A stretch of 61,818 bases of DNA. Source: Enteractinococcus helveticum (GTDB taxonomy: Bacteria > Actinomycetota > Actinomycetes > Actinomycetales > Micrococcaceae). Positions 8,162-16,107 of this stretch are shown here, one piece after another; the stretch's first letter is position 1; the number at the start of each line of letters is the position of its first letter. Below the pieces are notes generated by a model. The model saw only the letters and a list, made by a program, of their open reading frames with translations, searched no databases and was not told the DNA's origin. The position numbers were made by a program, and so were the translations under genes. The stretch spans positions 1 through 61,818 of the forward strand of contig NZ_LXEY01000118.1 of the NCBI RefSeq assembly GCF_001657475.1, read 5' to 3'.

Positions 8162-9322
8162 CTAGGCATCGTAGTCGACGGTCAGGGTGTCAGAGGTTGG
8201 TCTGGTCTGACAGGTCAGCACGTAGCCGGCTTCGACTTCGTCGGCTTCCAGCGCGTAGTTTTCATCCATCTCAAACGTACCGGTCACAACCTTGGCGCGA
8301 CAGGTTCCGCAGACCCCACCGGCGCAGGCAAACGGGGTTTCTGGACGCACGCGCAGTGCTGCATTGAGCACGGATTCGTTGGCCGCCACAGGAGTTTCTA
8401 CCGACGACGACAGGCCGTCCAGTGAGAACTCGATGGTCCGGTTCTTGCCTCTCGGGTCCACATCAACCGGGCGGCCGCGTTGACCGCGAGGCCCATCTGA
8501 GGGATCCCCGGTGGTAAAGAGTTCATAGCGGACGGCGTCTTCAACTACGCTGCGTTCTTTGAGTTTGTCGCGGGTCATCTGGACCAATTCGAATGGGCCG
8601 CACAAAAACCATTCAACGGTGTCGTCCACCGGGATGATGTTGGTGAGCAGCTCGTCAAGTTTTTCTTCATCGATGCGCCCGGACATCAGCGGTGAGACGC
8701 GTTGCTCGCGGGATAGTACGTGGTGGATCGACAGGCGGGCCGGGTATTTGTCCTTGAGGTCCCCGAGTTCTTCGGCGAACATGACGTCCATGGCTGACCG
8801 GTTGGCGTAGATCAGATCAATCGTGGTGTTGTCGGTGGATCTGAGCACGGTCGCCACGATCGACATGATCGGGGTGATGCCGGAGCCTGCGGCGATGGCC
8901 ACGAAGTGTCCGCCCTGGGTTTCGTGTGCTTCTACGATGGCTTCGGGGTCGTTCAGCGCGGTGGAGTGCATGCGCGAGGTGAAGGAACCTTGCGGGTTCA
9001 TCACGTTGATCGTGTCGCCCACGGTTAGGGTTTCGTGTGCCCAGGTGGAGAAGAGGCCACCGAAGTCGCGTTTGATCGCAACCCGGATTTCGCCGGGTAC
9101 GGGTTCGGCACAGATGGAATAGGAGCGGCGGAGTTCTTCGCCGTCGATCGTCGCGCGCAGTGCCACGTACTGGCCGGGCACGTAGTTGTAGTCGTCTTGG
9201 AGTTCTTCTGGAATACCAAAGGCGACTTCAATGGCGTCGTCGGTCAGCTGGCGGATCTCGGAGACGGTCAGGGCATTAAACCGTGCGCGTCGCCGTGCGG
9301 GTGCCTTCAAGGTTTCAGTCAT
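8162..9322 (-). CDS. paaE: 1,2-phenylacetyl-CoA epoxidase reductase subunit PaaE
   Basis: The 386-residue flavo-iron-sulfur reductase passes electrons from NADPH to the PaaA diiron centre. The N-terminal FAD/NAD module has RRSYSICAEP (FAD), AIAAGSGITPIMSI (pyridine nucleotide) and WFLCGPFELV. A C-terminal plant-type [2Fe-2S] domain has the ligands in CAGGVCGTC (Cys-x4-Cys-x2-Cys) and a later LTCQT cysteine. It follows paaD by 13 bases on the minus strand. Confidence 0.95.
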   Translation of the reverse strand: MTETLKAPARRRARFNALTVSEIRQLTDDAIEVAFGIPEELQDDYNYVPGQYVALRATIDGEELRRSYSICAEPVPGEIRVAIKRDFGGLFSTWAHETLTVGDTINVMNPQGSFTSRMHSTALNDPEAIVEAHETQGGHFVAIAAGSGITPIMSIVATVLRSTDNTTIDLIYANRSAMDVMFAEELGDLKDKYPARLSIHHVLSREQRVSPLMSGRIDEEKLDELLTNIIPVDDTVEWFLCGPFELVQMTRDKLKERSVVEDAVRYELFTTGDPSDGPRGQRGRPVDVDPRGKNRTIEFSLDGLSSSVETPVAANESVLNAALRVRPETPFACAGGVCGTCRAKVVTGTFEMDENYALEADEVEAGYVLTCQTRPTSDTLTVDYDA

Positions 9323-9335
9323 TACAGCGAGTTCC

Positions 9336-9851
9336 TTAGTGGACTTTGAAGTAGTCGAATGGTTCCAAACAATCGTTGCAGGTGTACAGAGCCTTGCAGG
9401 CGGTGGAGCCGAATCGAGTGACTTCGCGGGTGTTCAGGGAGTGGCACTGCGGGCATTTGACGGCCATCTGGATCATGATGGGCCCGTTGACCGCGGCTTT
9501 TCCACTGGGCGGTGCGATGCCATATTCTTCGAGTTTGCGTTTGCCGTCGTCCGACATCCAGTCGGTGGTCCAGGCCGGGGTCAGTACCAGATTGACTGCT
9601 GAATCCTGGTAGCCTGCACCAGCCAGTGCCTGGATGACGTCTCGGGAGATGGTTTCCATTGCCGGGCAGCCCGAGTAGGTTGGCGTAATGGTGACCACGG
9701 CCTTGCCGTCAACCAGTTCGACGCCGCGCAAAATGCCGAGGTCTTCGATGGTCAGGACCGGGACTTCTGGATCAGGAACATTGCGGACGGCGTCCCAGAG
9801 TTCCTGACCCACCGTATCGGTTGGTCGTAGTGTTGCAGATGCGGCAGTCAT
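9336..9851 (-). CDS. paaD: phenylacetyl-CoA epoxygenase maturation/assembly protein PaaD
   Basis: The 171-residue protein consists of a DUF59/MIP18-type domain (VRNVPDPEVPVLTIEDLGIL, then YSGCPAM) followed by a C-terminal zinc-ribbon-like part with two Cys pairs (CPQC and CNDC). PaaD is essential for the multicomponent epoxidase and probably assists metal-centre assembly. The ATG at 9851 shares one base with the paaC stop. An in-frame GTG at 9857 has AGGAG four bases upstream and is an alternative start, adding two residues. Confidence 0.93.
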   Translation of the reverse strand: MTAASATLRPTDTVGQELWDAVRNVPDPEVPVLTIEDLGILRGVELVDGKAVVTITPTYSGCPAMETISRDVIQALAGAGYQDSAVNLVLTPAWTTDWMSDDGKRKLEEYGIAPPSGKAAVNGPIMIQMAVKCPQCHSLNTREVTRFGSTACKALYTCNDCLEPFDYFKVH

Positions 9852-10684
9852 TACCACGTTGCTCCTGGGAATTGACGTGCAAGCACTTGCATCTCCCCCA
9901 GGATGTGGCTGCGGTGTTCGGAGAAGCGGCCCAGACGGTCGCCACCGTAGGCACCGGTGACATTGGGGAGCTCAAGCGTTGCTTGTTCGATGATGGGTTG
10001 GATTCGCTGGTCAAAGGACTCGCGCAGGGTTGAGGGCAGCACAGCGATGCCGCGTTCGGCCAGGTCGCGCAGGAGGTCGTCGTCGGCAAAGAGCTCTTCG
10101 ACGTAGGGCCACATGTAGTAGAGGCCTTCTTGCATGCGTCGATGCGATTCCTCGGTGCCGTCGCCGAGACGCAGGGTCCACTGGGCGGCGTGGTCGAGGT
10201 GGTACATGACTTCTTTGAGCGCCTTGGCGGCCACCGCGGCAATCGTTTCGTCTTGGGATTCGACCAGGCGCGAGAAGAGTTCGTACTGGTAGGTGGCAAA
10301 GATCAGCTGGCGGGCGATGGTTTGTCCGAAGTCGCCGTTTTCTTGCTCCACTAAACGGCACGAGCGGAAGTCGTTGGCATCACGGAAGTAGGCCAGATCG
10401 TCTTCGGTCTTGCCCCAGGCAGACCCCGCATAGGACAGCAAAAACCGTGCATGACCCAACTGGTCTTGGGCAATGTTGGCCAGCGCGACATCTTCTTCCA
10501 TTTCTGGGGCACGCGAGATCCAGTAGCCTAGTCGCTGGGCGAGCATCAGCGCGTCGTCACCCAGGTACAGGGCGTAGGTGGCAACATCTTCGGGGGCTTT
10601 GCCGCCCGCGGCGATAATGTCTTCGGGGGTAATAGCATCGCCGGCGGACTGGCGAGTTGCTGAGTCGGAACTTGCGAAACTCAT
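9851..10684 (-). CDS. paaC: phenylacetyl-CoA epoxidase structural subunit PaaC
   Basis: The 277-residue protein is homologous to the diiron subunit but non-catalytic. It has the helices LAQRLGYWISRAPEMEEDVA and IAQDQLGHARFLLSYAG and, at ~145, VMYHLDHAAQWTLRLGDGT, which is characteristic of PaaC. It forms the structural heterodimer with PaaA. Its ATG overlaps the stop of paaB by four bases (ATGA), which implies translational coupling. Confidence 0.95.
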   Translation of the reverse strand: MSFASSDSATRQSAGDAITPEDIIAAGGKAPEDVATYALYLGDDALMLAQRLGYWISRAPEMEEDVALANIAQDQLGHARFLLSYAGSAWGKTEDDLAYFRDANDFRSCRLVEQENGDFGQTIARQLIFATYQYELFSRLVESQDETIAAVAAKALKEVMYHLDHAAQWTLRLGDGTEESHRRMQEGLYYMWPYVEELFADDDLLRDLAERGIAVLPSTLRESFDQRIQPIIEQATLELPNVTGAYGGDRLGRFSEHRSHILGEMQVLARQFPGATW

Positions 10685-10980
10685 AGGTGTTTCACTCCTT
10701 CAGACTTGGTGTAGTAGGTCGCGTGGCGAAAGGCTTTGCCCTGTGGGGATTCAAAGAACCCGCCCTTAGAATCTGGGTCCGAGCTGGCGATCGCTGCGGA
10801 TGGGACAACCCACACGGAGGTGCCTTCGTTGCGGCGCGTGTATAAGTCACGGGCGTTGCGCAGTGCCATGGTGGCGTCCGGGGCGTGGAGCGATCCGGCG
10901 TGTACGTGGGATAGTCCGCGCGATGAACGGACAAAGACTTCGTACAGTGGCCATGTGGCGTCGACGTTGTGTTGTGACAT
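10681..10980 (-). CDS. paaB: phenylacetyl-CoA epoxidase subunit PaaB
   Basis: This small 99-residue subunit begins WPLYEVFVRSSRGLSHVHAG and contains ATMALRNARDLYTRR and VWVVPSAAI, the usual PaaB signatures. It bridges PaaAC heterodimers in the active complex. I place the start at the ATG at 10980, which has GGAG nine bases upstream and lies four bases past the paaA stop. A TTG at 10995 inside paaA is an unlikely alternative. Confidence 0.93.
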   Translation of the reverse strand: MSQHNVDATWPLYEVFVRSSRGLSHVHAGSLHAPDATMALRNARDLYTRRNEGTSVWVVPSAAIASSDPDSKGGFFESPQGKAFRHATYYTKSEGVKHL

Positions 10981-10984
10981 GGTC

Positions 10985-11995
10985 TTAGGCTCCAATCAGG
11001 TGGGTATCGGCTGCGTCTTGTTGACGACTCGCCTGTTTCGCAGCGTAGGCGGATGCGGCCTCGCGGACCCAAGCGCCATTTTCGTGGGCTTCACGACGGC
11101 GTTGCATGCGTTGGACGTTGCAGGGGCCTTTGCCCTTAATAACGGACATAAATTCGCCCCAGTCGAGCTCACCGAAGTCGTAGTGACCACGTTCTTCATT
11201 CCACTTCAGGTCCGGGTCTGGCAGGGTCAGGCCAAGGGCTTGAGCTTGTGGAACAATCATGTCGACGAAACGCTGGCGCAGCTCATCGTTGGAGAAGCGC
11301 TTGATGTTCCAGGCCATTGACTGCTGAGAGTTCGGGGAGTCATCGTCGGGTGGACCAAACATCTGCAGGGCGGGTCCATAGAAACGGTTGACCGCATCCT
11401 GGGCCATGGCCTTTTGTTCTGGGGTGCCGTTGGACAGTTCGTAGAGAATTTCCCAGCCTTGGCGCTGGTGGAAGGACTCCTCTTTACAAATCCTCACCAT
11501 CGCGCGTCCGTATGGCGCAAAGGAGGCGCGACACAGCGGAACCTGGTTCTGGATGGCAGCACCATCAACCAACCAGCCTATGGCGCCGACGTCGGCCCAA
11601 GTCATGGCTGGGTAGTTGAAGATTGAGGAGTATTTGGCTTCGCCGTCGAGCAGCTGACGGACGAGTTCGTCGCGTGGCACACCGAGGGTTTCGGTGGCCG
11701 AGTACAGGTAGAGACCGTGACCGGCTTCGTCCTGGACTTTGGCCATCAGAATCATTTTGCGCTTCAGTGACGGCGCACGGGTGATCCAGTTTGCCTCAGG
11801 CTGCATACCGATGATTTCAGAGTGAGCGTGCTGCGACATCTGGCGGACCAGGGTCTTGCGGTATCCTTCGGGCATCCAGTCGCTGGGCTCAATTCGAGAA
11901 TCTTCAGCGATGATTTGGTCAAAGCGCTCCTGACCTGCCCGCTGCTCGTCGAGATCGGCGACTTGAGCATCGGAGTGTATTGACTGTGTTGACAT
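10985..11995 (-). CDS. paaA: 1,2-phenylacetyl-CoA epoxidase catalytic subunit PaaA
   Basis: This is the catalytic diiron subunit, about 336 residues. Carboxylate/histidine ligands are visible in [13 protein letters not shown] and [12 protein letters not shown], with [12 protein letters not shown] preceding them. It epoxidises the aromatic ring of phenylacetyl-CoA with O2 and electrons from PaaE. The ATG at 11995 is preceded by GAGGTG with good spacing; a GTG at 12004 would add three residues. It is the first gene of the minus-strand operon, and a PaaR-type palindrome lies about 55 bases upstream. Confidence 0.95.
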   Translation of the reverse strand: MSTQSIHSDAQVADLDEQRAGQERFDQIIAEDSRIEPSDWMPEGYRKTLVRQMSQHAHSEIIGMQPEANWITRAPSLKRKMILMAKVQDEAGHGLYLYSATETLGVPRDELVRQLLDGEAKYSSIFNYPAMTWADVGAIGWLVDGAAIQNQVPLCRASFAPYGRAMVRICKEESFHQRQGWEILYELSNGTPEQKAMAQDAVNRFYGPALQMFGPPDDDSPNSQQSMAWNIKRFSNDELRQRFVDMIVPQAQALGLTLPDPDLKWNEERGHYDFGELDWGEFMSVIKGKGPCNVQRMQRRREAHENGAWVREAASAYAAKQASRQQDAADTHLIGA

Positions 11996-12050
11996 TTGAG
12001 ACACCTCGCGACGGACTTCCTTCTGGTTTTCTGCATCTTCACAAGCGGTG

Positions 12051-12072
12051 AAATACCGAACGTTCAGTCAGT
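12051..12072. promoter_or_regulatory. PaaR-type operator 1 (in front of paaA)
   Basis: This 22-base site contains ACCGAACGTTCAGT followed by CAGT. It matches the palindromic core ACCGNNCGNNCGGT of the TetR-type PaaR operator described in Corynebacterium glutamicum at all but one core position, and the flanking AGT is kept. It lies upstream of paaA, and paaR is in the same cluster. Phenylacetyl-CoA is the known inducer for this regulator class. Confidence 0.7.
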
Positions 12073-12243
12073 ATAGGCGAGCAACGTGAGGTACGCAACT
12101 TCACCACCTACCACCATGGTGCCTGCGCCACGCCCGAGCCGCAAGCCTGCGGTGGATCGCAATCCAAAGACCAGTGCCTTACACGCTGTGCGCACGAAAG
12201 GCCATAGCCCGAGGGTCTAGAATTTGACGCACGTCACACTTAT

Positions 12244-12265
12244 CGTTACCGTATGAATGGTCAGT
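12244..12265. promoter_or_regulatory. PaaR-type operator 2 (in front of paaI)
   Basis: The second copy of the palindrome reads ACCGTATGAATGGT followed by CAGT. It keeps both ACCG and GGT-x-AGT arms but has TG for the central CG. It is 33 bases before the paaI start, where a repressor would block transcription of paaI-paaK-paaR. Both sites together imply coordinate, autoregulated control of the divergent arms. Confidence 0.65.
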
Positions 12266-12298
12266 CAATAATTAGGTAGATCACGGTCGGAGCAGCTG

Positions 12299-12781
12299 AT
12301 GTCACACGCACTTGGTGTATCGGACACCACCCGCACAACCACCCCAACGGATGTGCGTCGTGGAAAATTCGGGCCAAACGATCACCCTGCCTGGGGCCAC
12401 GATCGAACCTCCGAATGGCTGGGTGTGACCATCACCGAATACGCGCCCGGCTACGCCAAAGGTCACATGCAAGTCCGTGAAGAAATGCTCAACGGCTTCA
12501 ATATCGCCCACGGCGGTATGGTCTTTGCGCTAGCAGATTCCATCTTCGCGTGGACGTGTAACAACCCAGATGGTGACGGCTCTACCATCACCGTGGCGCA
12601 GGGCGCCGACATCAACTTCGTGTCATCCCCGCAAATCGGCACGATCTTGACGGCAACCGGGTTCCTGAGAGCTTCAACAGGCAGGTCCGGTCTCTACGAC
12701 ATCACCGTTGTTGATGACCAGGGCAACCTGGTGGCGGAATTCCGCGGTCGTTCCAGGACGATCCCCAACCCCAGCCGATAA
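12299..12781 (+). CDS. paaI: hydroxyphenylacetyl-CoA thioesterase PaaI
   Basis: This hotdog-fold thioesterase of 160 residues has the active-site helix AHGGMVFALADSIFAWTCN (catalytic Asp in LAD) and INFVSSPQIG. PaaI rescues CoA from dead-end ring-hydroxylated or epoxide-derived thioesters in the paa pathway. The ATG has GGAG six bases upstream. The gene heads the plus-strand arm and is followed by paaK after 36 bases. Confidence 0.93.
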   Translation: MSHALGVSDTTRTTTPTDVRRGKFGPNDHPAWGHDRTSEWLGVTITEYAPGYAKGHMQVREEMLNGFNIAHGGMVFALADSIFAWTCNNPDGDGSTITVAQGADINFVSSPQIGTILTATGFLRASTGRSGLYDITVVDDQGNLVAEFRGRSRTIPNPSR

Positions 12782-12817
12782 ACGTTCCAGATCAAAGAAG
12801 AACTAAAGGACAATCCC

Positions 12818-14182
12818 ATGACGAGCAACAGTGTCGCACCCATCGCTTCCGAGATTCCCCAGCCATGGACCCCGCCTGCGCCACCGGCAGATCGCAACCA
12901 GCTAGACCCCGAGGAACTCTACAGCCGACAAGAAATCGAAAAGCTGCAGTTCGAACGTCTGCGCTGGACGCTGCACCACGCCTACAATAATGTTCCGGCC
13001 TATAAGGAACTGTACGACGAGCACGGTGTGCATCCCAAGGATTTCCAAAAACTCGAAGATCTACAGCTCTTCCCCTATATCGACAAAGAATTCCTACGCG
13101 CGAACTATCCATTCAAAGCACTGGCCGTGCCCATGGACGAGATCCGCCGTATTCACGCATCATCCGGTACCACCGGCCAGCCCACCGTGGTTGCCTACAC
13201 CGAAAACGACATCGAGATGTGGGCTTCGCTGGTCGCCCGCTCCATGCGCGCAGCCGGTGTCAAAGCCGGGTATAAGGTGCACAACGCTTATGGCTACGGC
13301 CTGTTCACCGGTGGCCTGGGCGCCCACTACGGTGCTGAACGTCTTGGCTGTGCGGTCATTCCAATGTCTGGCGGCCAAACCGACAAACAAGTTCAGATGA
13401 TCACCGACTTCCAACCGGAAGTCATCATGTGCACCCCGACCTACCTGCTGGCCCTGGCCGACGGTTTCACCAAGGCCGGCATCAACCCGCGCGAGACCTC
13501 ACTGAAGGTCGCCGTCCTAGGTGCCGAACCATGGACCGAAGGCATGCGTAAAGAGATCGAAGAACTCTACGGCCTCAAAGCGTGCGATATCTACGGCCTC
13601 TCCGAACTCATGGGCCCCGGCGTTGCCGGTGAAGCCGTTGACACTCAAGACGGTTGCCACATTTGGGAAGATCACTTCCGCCCAGAAATCGTCGATCCGA
13701 TCAGCGGAGATGTGCTCGGCAACGACGAATCCGGCGAATTGGTCTTCACCACCCTGACCCGCGAAGCCCTGCCGATTATTCGCTTCCGCACCCACGATTT
13801 GACCAGCCTTTCCGAAGGCACCGCACGCCCGGGTCACCGTCGCATGAACCGCATTACCGGTCGTTCCGACGACATGATCATCCTGCGCGGCGTCAACATC
13901 TTCCCAACCCAGATCGAAGAACTGGCCTTAGAGGTCGACACCCTGTCACCGCACTTCACCTTGGAGATCACTCGTCCACACCGCATGGATGAACTGACCA
14001 TCAAGATCGAACGTCGCGAAACCGCCAGCCGCCAAGAGGCCGAAGCCGGCGGTCGGGCCCTGTTGACCCAGATCAAAACCCGCATCGGCTGCTCCTGTAA
14101 GATCGAGATCGCTGAGCCCAACACCCTGGCCCGCTCGTCAGGCAAGCTGCGTCGCATCTACGACCTTCGCGAGCTGAGCTAA
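12818..14182 (+). CDS. paaK: phenylacetate-CoA ligase PaaK
   Basis: The 454-residue AMP-forming ligase activates phenylacetate to phenylacetyl-CoA, the entry reaction. It shows the P-loop IHASSGTTGQPTVVAYT, the aromatic-pocket/adenylate motif DIYGLSELMGPGVAGE, and the hinge/C-domain sequence GRSDDMIILRGVNIFPTQIE, all typical of PaaK. Its N-terminus is a little longer than in E. coli, with a Pro-rich lead of about 25 residues. It is co-directional with paaI and paaR and under operator 2. Confidence 0.95.
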   Translation: MTSNSVAPIASEIPQPWTPPAPPADRNQLDPEELYSRQEIEKLQFERLRWTLHHAYNNVPAYKELYDEHGVHPKDFQKLEDLQLFPYIDKEFLRANYPFKALAVPMDEIRRIHASSGTTGQPTVVAYTENDIEMWASLVARSMRAAGVKAGYKVHNAYGYGLFTGGLGAHYGAERLGCAVIPMSGGQTDKQVQMITDFQPEVIMCTPTYLLALADGFTKAGINPRETSLKVAVLGAEPWTEGMRKEIEELYGLKACDIYGLSELMGPGVAGEAVDTQDGCHIWEDHFRPEIVDPISGDVLGNDESGELVFTTLTREALPIIRFRTHDLTSLSEGTARPGHRRMNRITGRSDDMIILRGVNIFPTQIEELALEVDTLSPHFTLEITRPHRMDELTIKIERRETASRQEAEAGGRALLTQIKTRIGCSCKIEIAEPNTLARSSGKLRRIYDLRELS

Positions 14183-14241
14183 CCCTCGGGGCTCACCATT
14201 TTCGACGTGCACACCGCGTCCCCTGCCACCCAGGAGCTGGA

Positions 14242-14853
14242 ATGACCACCACCCACTCTTCGACTACCCGCGCCCGACGCGGACGTCCCGGATACGATCG
14301 ACAAACCCTGGTCGATCTGTGCGTGAAAGTCTTCAACCGCCACGGGTACGAAGCCACGAGCATGGGCATGTTGGCCGATGAGTTAGGCATCTCGAAGTCT
14401 GCGATCTACCACCACGTCAAGACCAAAGAAGAGATCCTGGAAAGCGCCCTCAACGAGGCACTCGATGGCCTGGAAGCCGCCATGGAAGAGGCCGAACAGA
14501 CCGATGGGTCGGCCCAAACCCAAATCGAAGCCGTCATCGCCGGTGCGGTCCAAGTCCTGGTCGAAAAACAACCCTCGGTGACCTTATTGCTGCGCCTGCG
14601 CGGAAACTCGGAGGTTGAGGCAGAAGCACTGGCACGACGTCGTAGCCTGACGACCCGTCTGGCCAGCCTCATCGGTGCGGCGCAGGCGCAAGGATCCGTC
14701 CGTGACACCACGAGCCCAAAAATCTTGGCCCGCCTGGTCTTCGGTACGATCAACTCCCTGGTCGACTGGTATGCCGCCGACAAATCAGCGGGTGCGGAAC
14801 AAACCGCTGCCGTGCTGATCGATTTGATCTTCAACGGCATCAAAAACCCATAA
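14242..14853 (+). CDS. paaR: TetR-family repressor of the paa genes (PaaR)
   Basis: The 203-residue TetR-type protein has an N-terminal helix-turn-helix (TSMGMLADELGISKSAIYHH at ~35-55) followed by an all-helical ligand domain. As the third gene of paaI-paaK-paaR, with two PaaR-type palindromes in the divergent gap, it is the obvious local repressor. Its expected effector is phenylacetyl-CoA. A basic tail (RARRGRPGYDRQ) precedes the HTH domain. Confidence 0.88.
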   Translation: MTTTHSSTTRARRGRPGYDRQTLVDLCVKVFNRHGYEATSMGMLADELGISKSAIYHHVKTKEEILESALNEALDGLEAAMEEAEQTDGSAQTQIEAVIAGAVQVLVEKQPSVTLLLRLRGNSEVEAEALARRRSLTTRLASLIGAAQAQGSVRDTTSPKILARLVFGTINSLVDWYAADKSAGAEQTAAVLIDLIFNGIKNP

Positions 14854-14868
14854 CCTCAGCCACACCTT

Positions 14869-14921
14869 AAACACCACACTCTGGGGTTGGATTGCTGTTC
14901 CGACCCCAGAGTGTGGTGTTT
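14869..14921. terminator. bidirectional hairpin between paaR and the amidotransferase gene
   Basis: A perfect 19-bp inverted repeat (14869-14887 and 14903-14921) is followed by Ts on the plus strand and preceded by As. It lies between the ends of two converging genes and can serve both. Confidence 0.85.
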
Positions 14922-14963
14922 TGGCTAGATATTAAGCCTTGCTGCGCAAAGCGCCCGTGGGGC

Positions 14964-15794
14964 CTAGCGCTGCAAAGCTGGCTGTTTGACTGCTTGGTGT
15001 TGTTCCCTGGCCTGGGTGATCAGGGATTGGAAAATATGACGACGGTGATCCACATTGGCAGAAGCCTCCTCGGGATGCCACTGCAGTCCAATCACCCATT
15101 GCTTATCGGTGTGCTCAATCGCCTCGATGCTGTTGTCGTGCGCATAGGCCGACACGGTCAACCCAGCACCCGGGGTCTCCACGGTCTGGTGGTGAGCGCT
15201 GCGAACACCGATGGTTCCCGCCCCGCCCAGAATCTCGGCAATCTGAGAGTCGGGCACCAGCTCGACCTTCTCGTCCATGAATCCCATGTTGCCGTCGCCC
15301 AGATCGACTCGGTGACCATCAATATGGTTCACCAGCGTGCCGCCCTGAGAAACGTTGAGCAGCTGGGATCCACGACAAATACCGAGCACCGGCCGATCCT
15401 CATGCACGGCCCGGCCAATGGAATCAAGGCAGAACTTATCCGCTTTGGCATCGATCCACGGGATTTCTTCTGCGAGATCGACGTTGGAATAGAAGCCCGG
15501 GTGGACGTCTGCGCCGCCCAGAAAGACGAAAGCATCGACGTCGTCCTGCCAGCTCGTACCACGCTGCTGCAACGTCGGGGCAGAACTATCGACGACCAGC
15601 GGCCGGCCGCCCAACTCTCGGATGGTGTTGACGGCTTGCATTGTGAGGTCGTGGATGAATTGGGCCGTGACGTAACTCAATTTAGGTGACCATAAGGCCA
15701 CGACGACGCCGACGACGGGACGGCCATCGTCTTCAAAGTCTTGTTCCTGCTGGAAATAGCGAACGGAAAATCCGGGGTGGATGTCATGAGTCAA
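14964..15794 (-). CDS. class-I glutamine amidotransferase, gamma-glutamyl hydrolase (PuuD-like) 1
   Basis: The 276-residue peptidase C26/PuuD-like hydrolase has nucleophile Cys in VLGICRGSQLLNVSQGG, the His-Glu pair in GLQWHPEEA and the early FVFLGGADVHPGFYS strand. PuuD-type enzymes hydrolyse gamma-glutamyl amides such as gamma-glutamyl-GABA, releasing glutamate. The TTG start at 15794 follows a strong AAGGAGG. It is one of three paralogues here; the closest is the one at 27635-28459, which shares the N-terminal layout. The nearby ligase, P450 and aldehyde dehydrogenase imply that it removes glutamate from an oxidised gamma-glutamyl amide. The 266 bases between its start and the next hairpin hold no gene. 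Confidence 0.85.
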   Translation of the reverse strand: MTHDIHPGFSVRYFQQEQDFEDDGRPVVGVVVALWSPKLSYVTAQFIHDLTMQAVNTIRELGGRPLVVDSSAPTLQQRGTSWQDDVDAFVFLGGADVHPGFYSNVDLAEEIPWIDAKADKFCLDSIGRAVHEDRPVLGICRGSQLLNVSQGGTLVNHIDGHRVDLGDGNMGFMDEKVELVPDSQIAEILGGAGTIGVRSAHHQTVETPGAGLTVSAYAHDNSIEAIEHTDKQWVIGLQWHPEEASANVDHRRHIFQSLITQAREQHQAVKQPALQR

Positions 15795-16060
15795 TATGGC
15801 CTCCTTATGGTCTGAAAAAACTTGACGATTAAATTGGTGTTTCAGAATACCTGCCGCGATGCCGCAAGTACTAGTGGAACGTCGTCGTAGAGAAGATAAT
15901 TCCTACCTGTGCGCCCAGCATTCTGTGGTTTTTGTCACCGCATTTTTCTAGGACATAACTGCTCCGAGGCTACCCGCCAGCGCGTTATGCAACCGTTGGT
16001 TTTAGCGCAGCAGGAGATCAAATGGCCGAGATTCTGAAAGCTGAGAAGTCGTTAAACAAA

Positions 16061-16101
16061 ACACTCCCGGTAGCAGCGCCATTGCCGACTACCGAGAGTG
16101 T
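16061..16101 (-). terminator. hairpin after the aldehyde dehydrogenase
   Basis: A 13-bp inverted repeat with one mismatch (16061-16073 and 16089-16101) lies directly after the minus-strand stop at 16108. On that strand it is followed by TTTTGTTT, as expected for an intrinsic terminator. Confidence 0.75.
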
Positions 16102-16107
16102 CTGGGG

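Noticed and set aside
7645..8367. 240-codon plus-strand frame
   Set aside because: It lies antisense to paaG and paaE, is Gly/Val-rich, has no motifs, and is a codon-bias shadow of those genes.
14892..15689. 265-codon plus-strand frame
   Set aside because: It overlaps the terminator and is antisense to a well-supported PuuD-like hydrolase.
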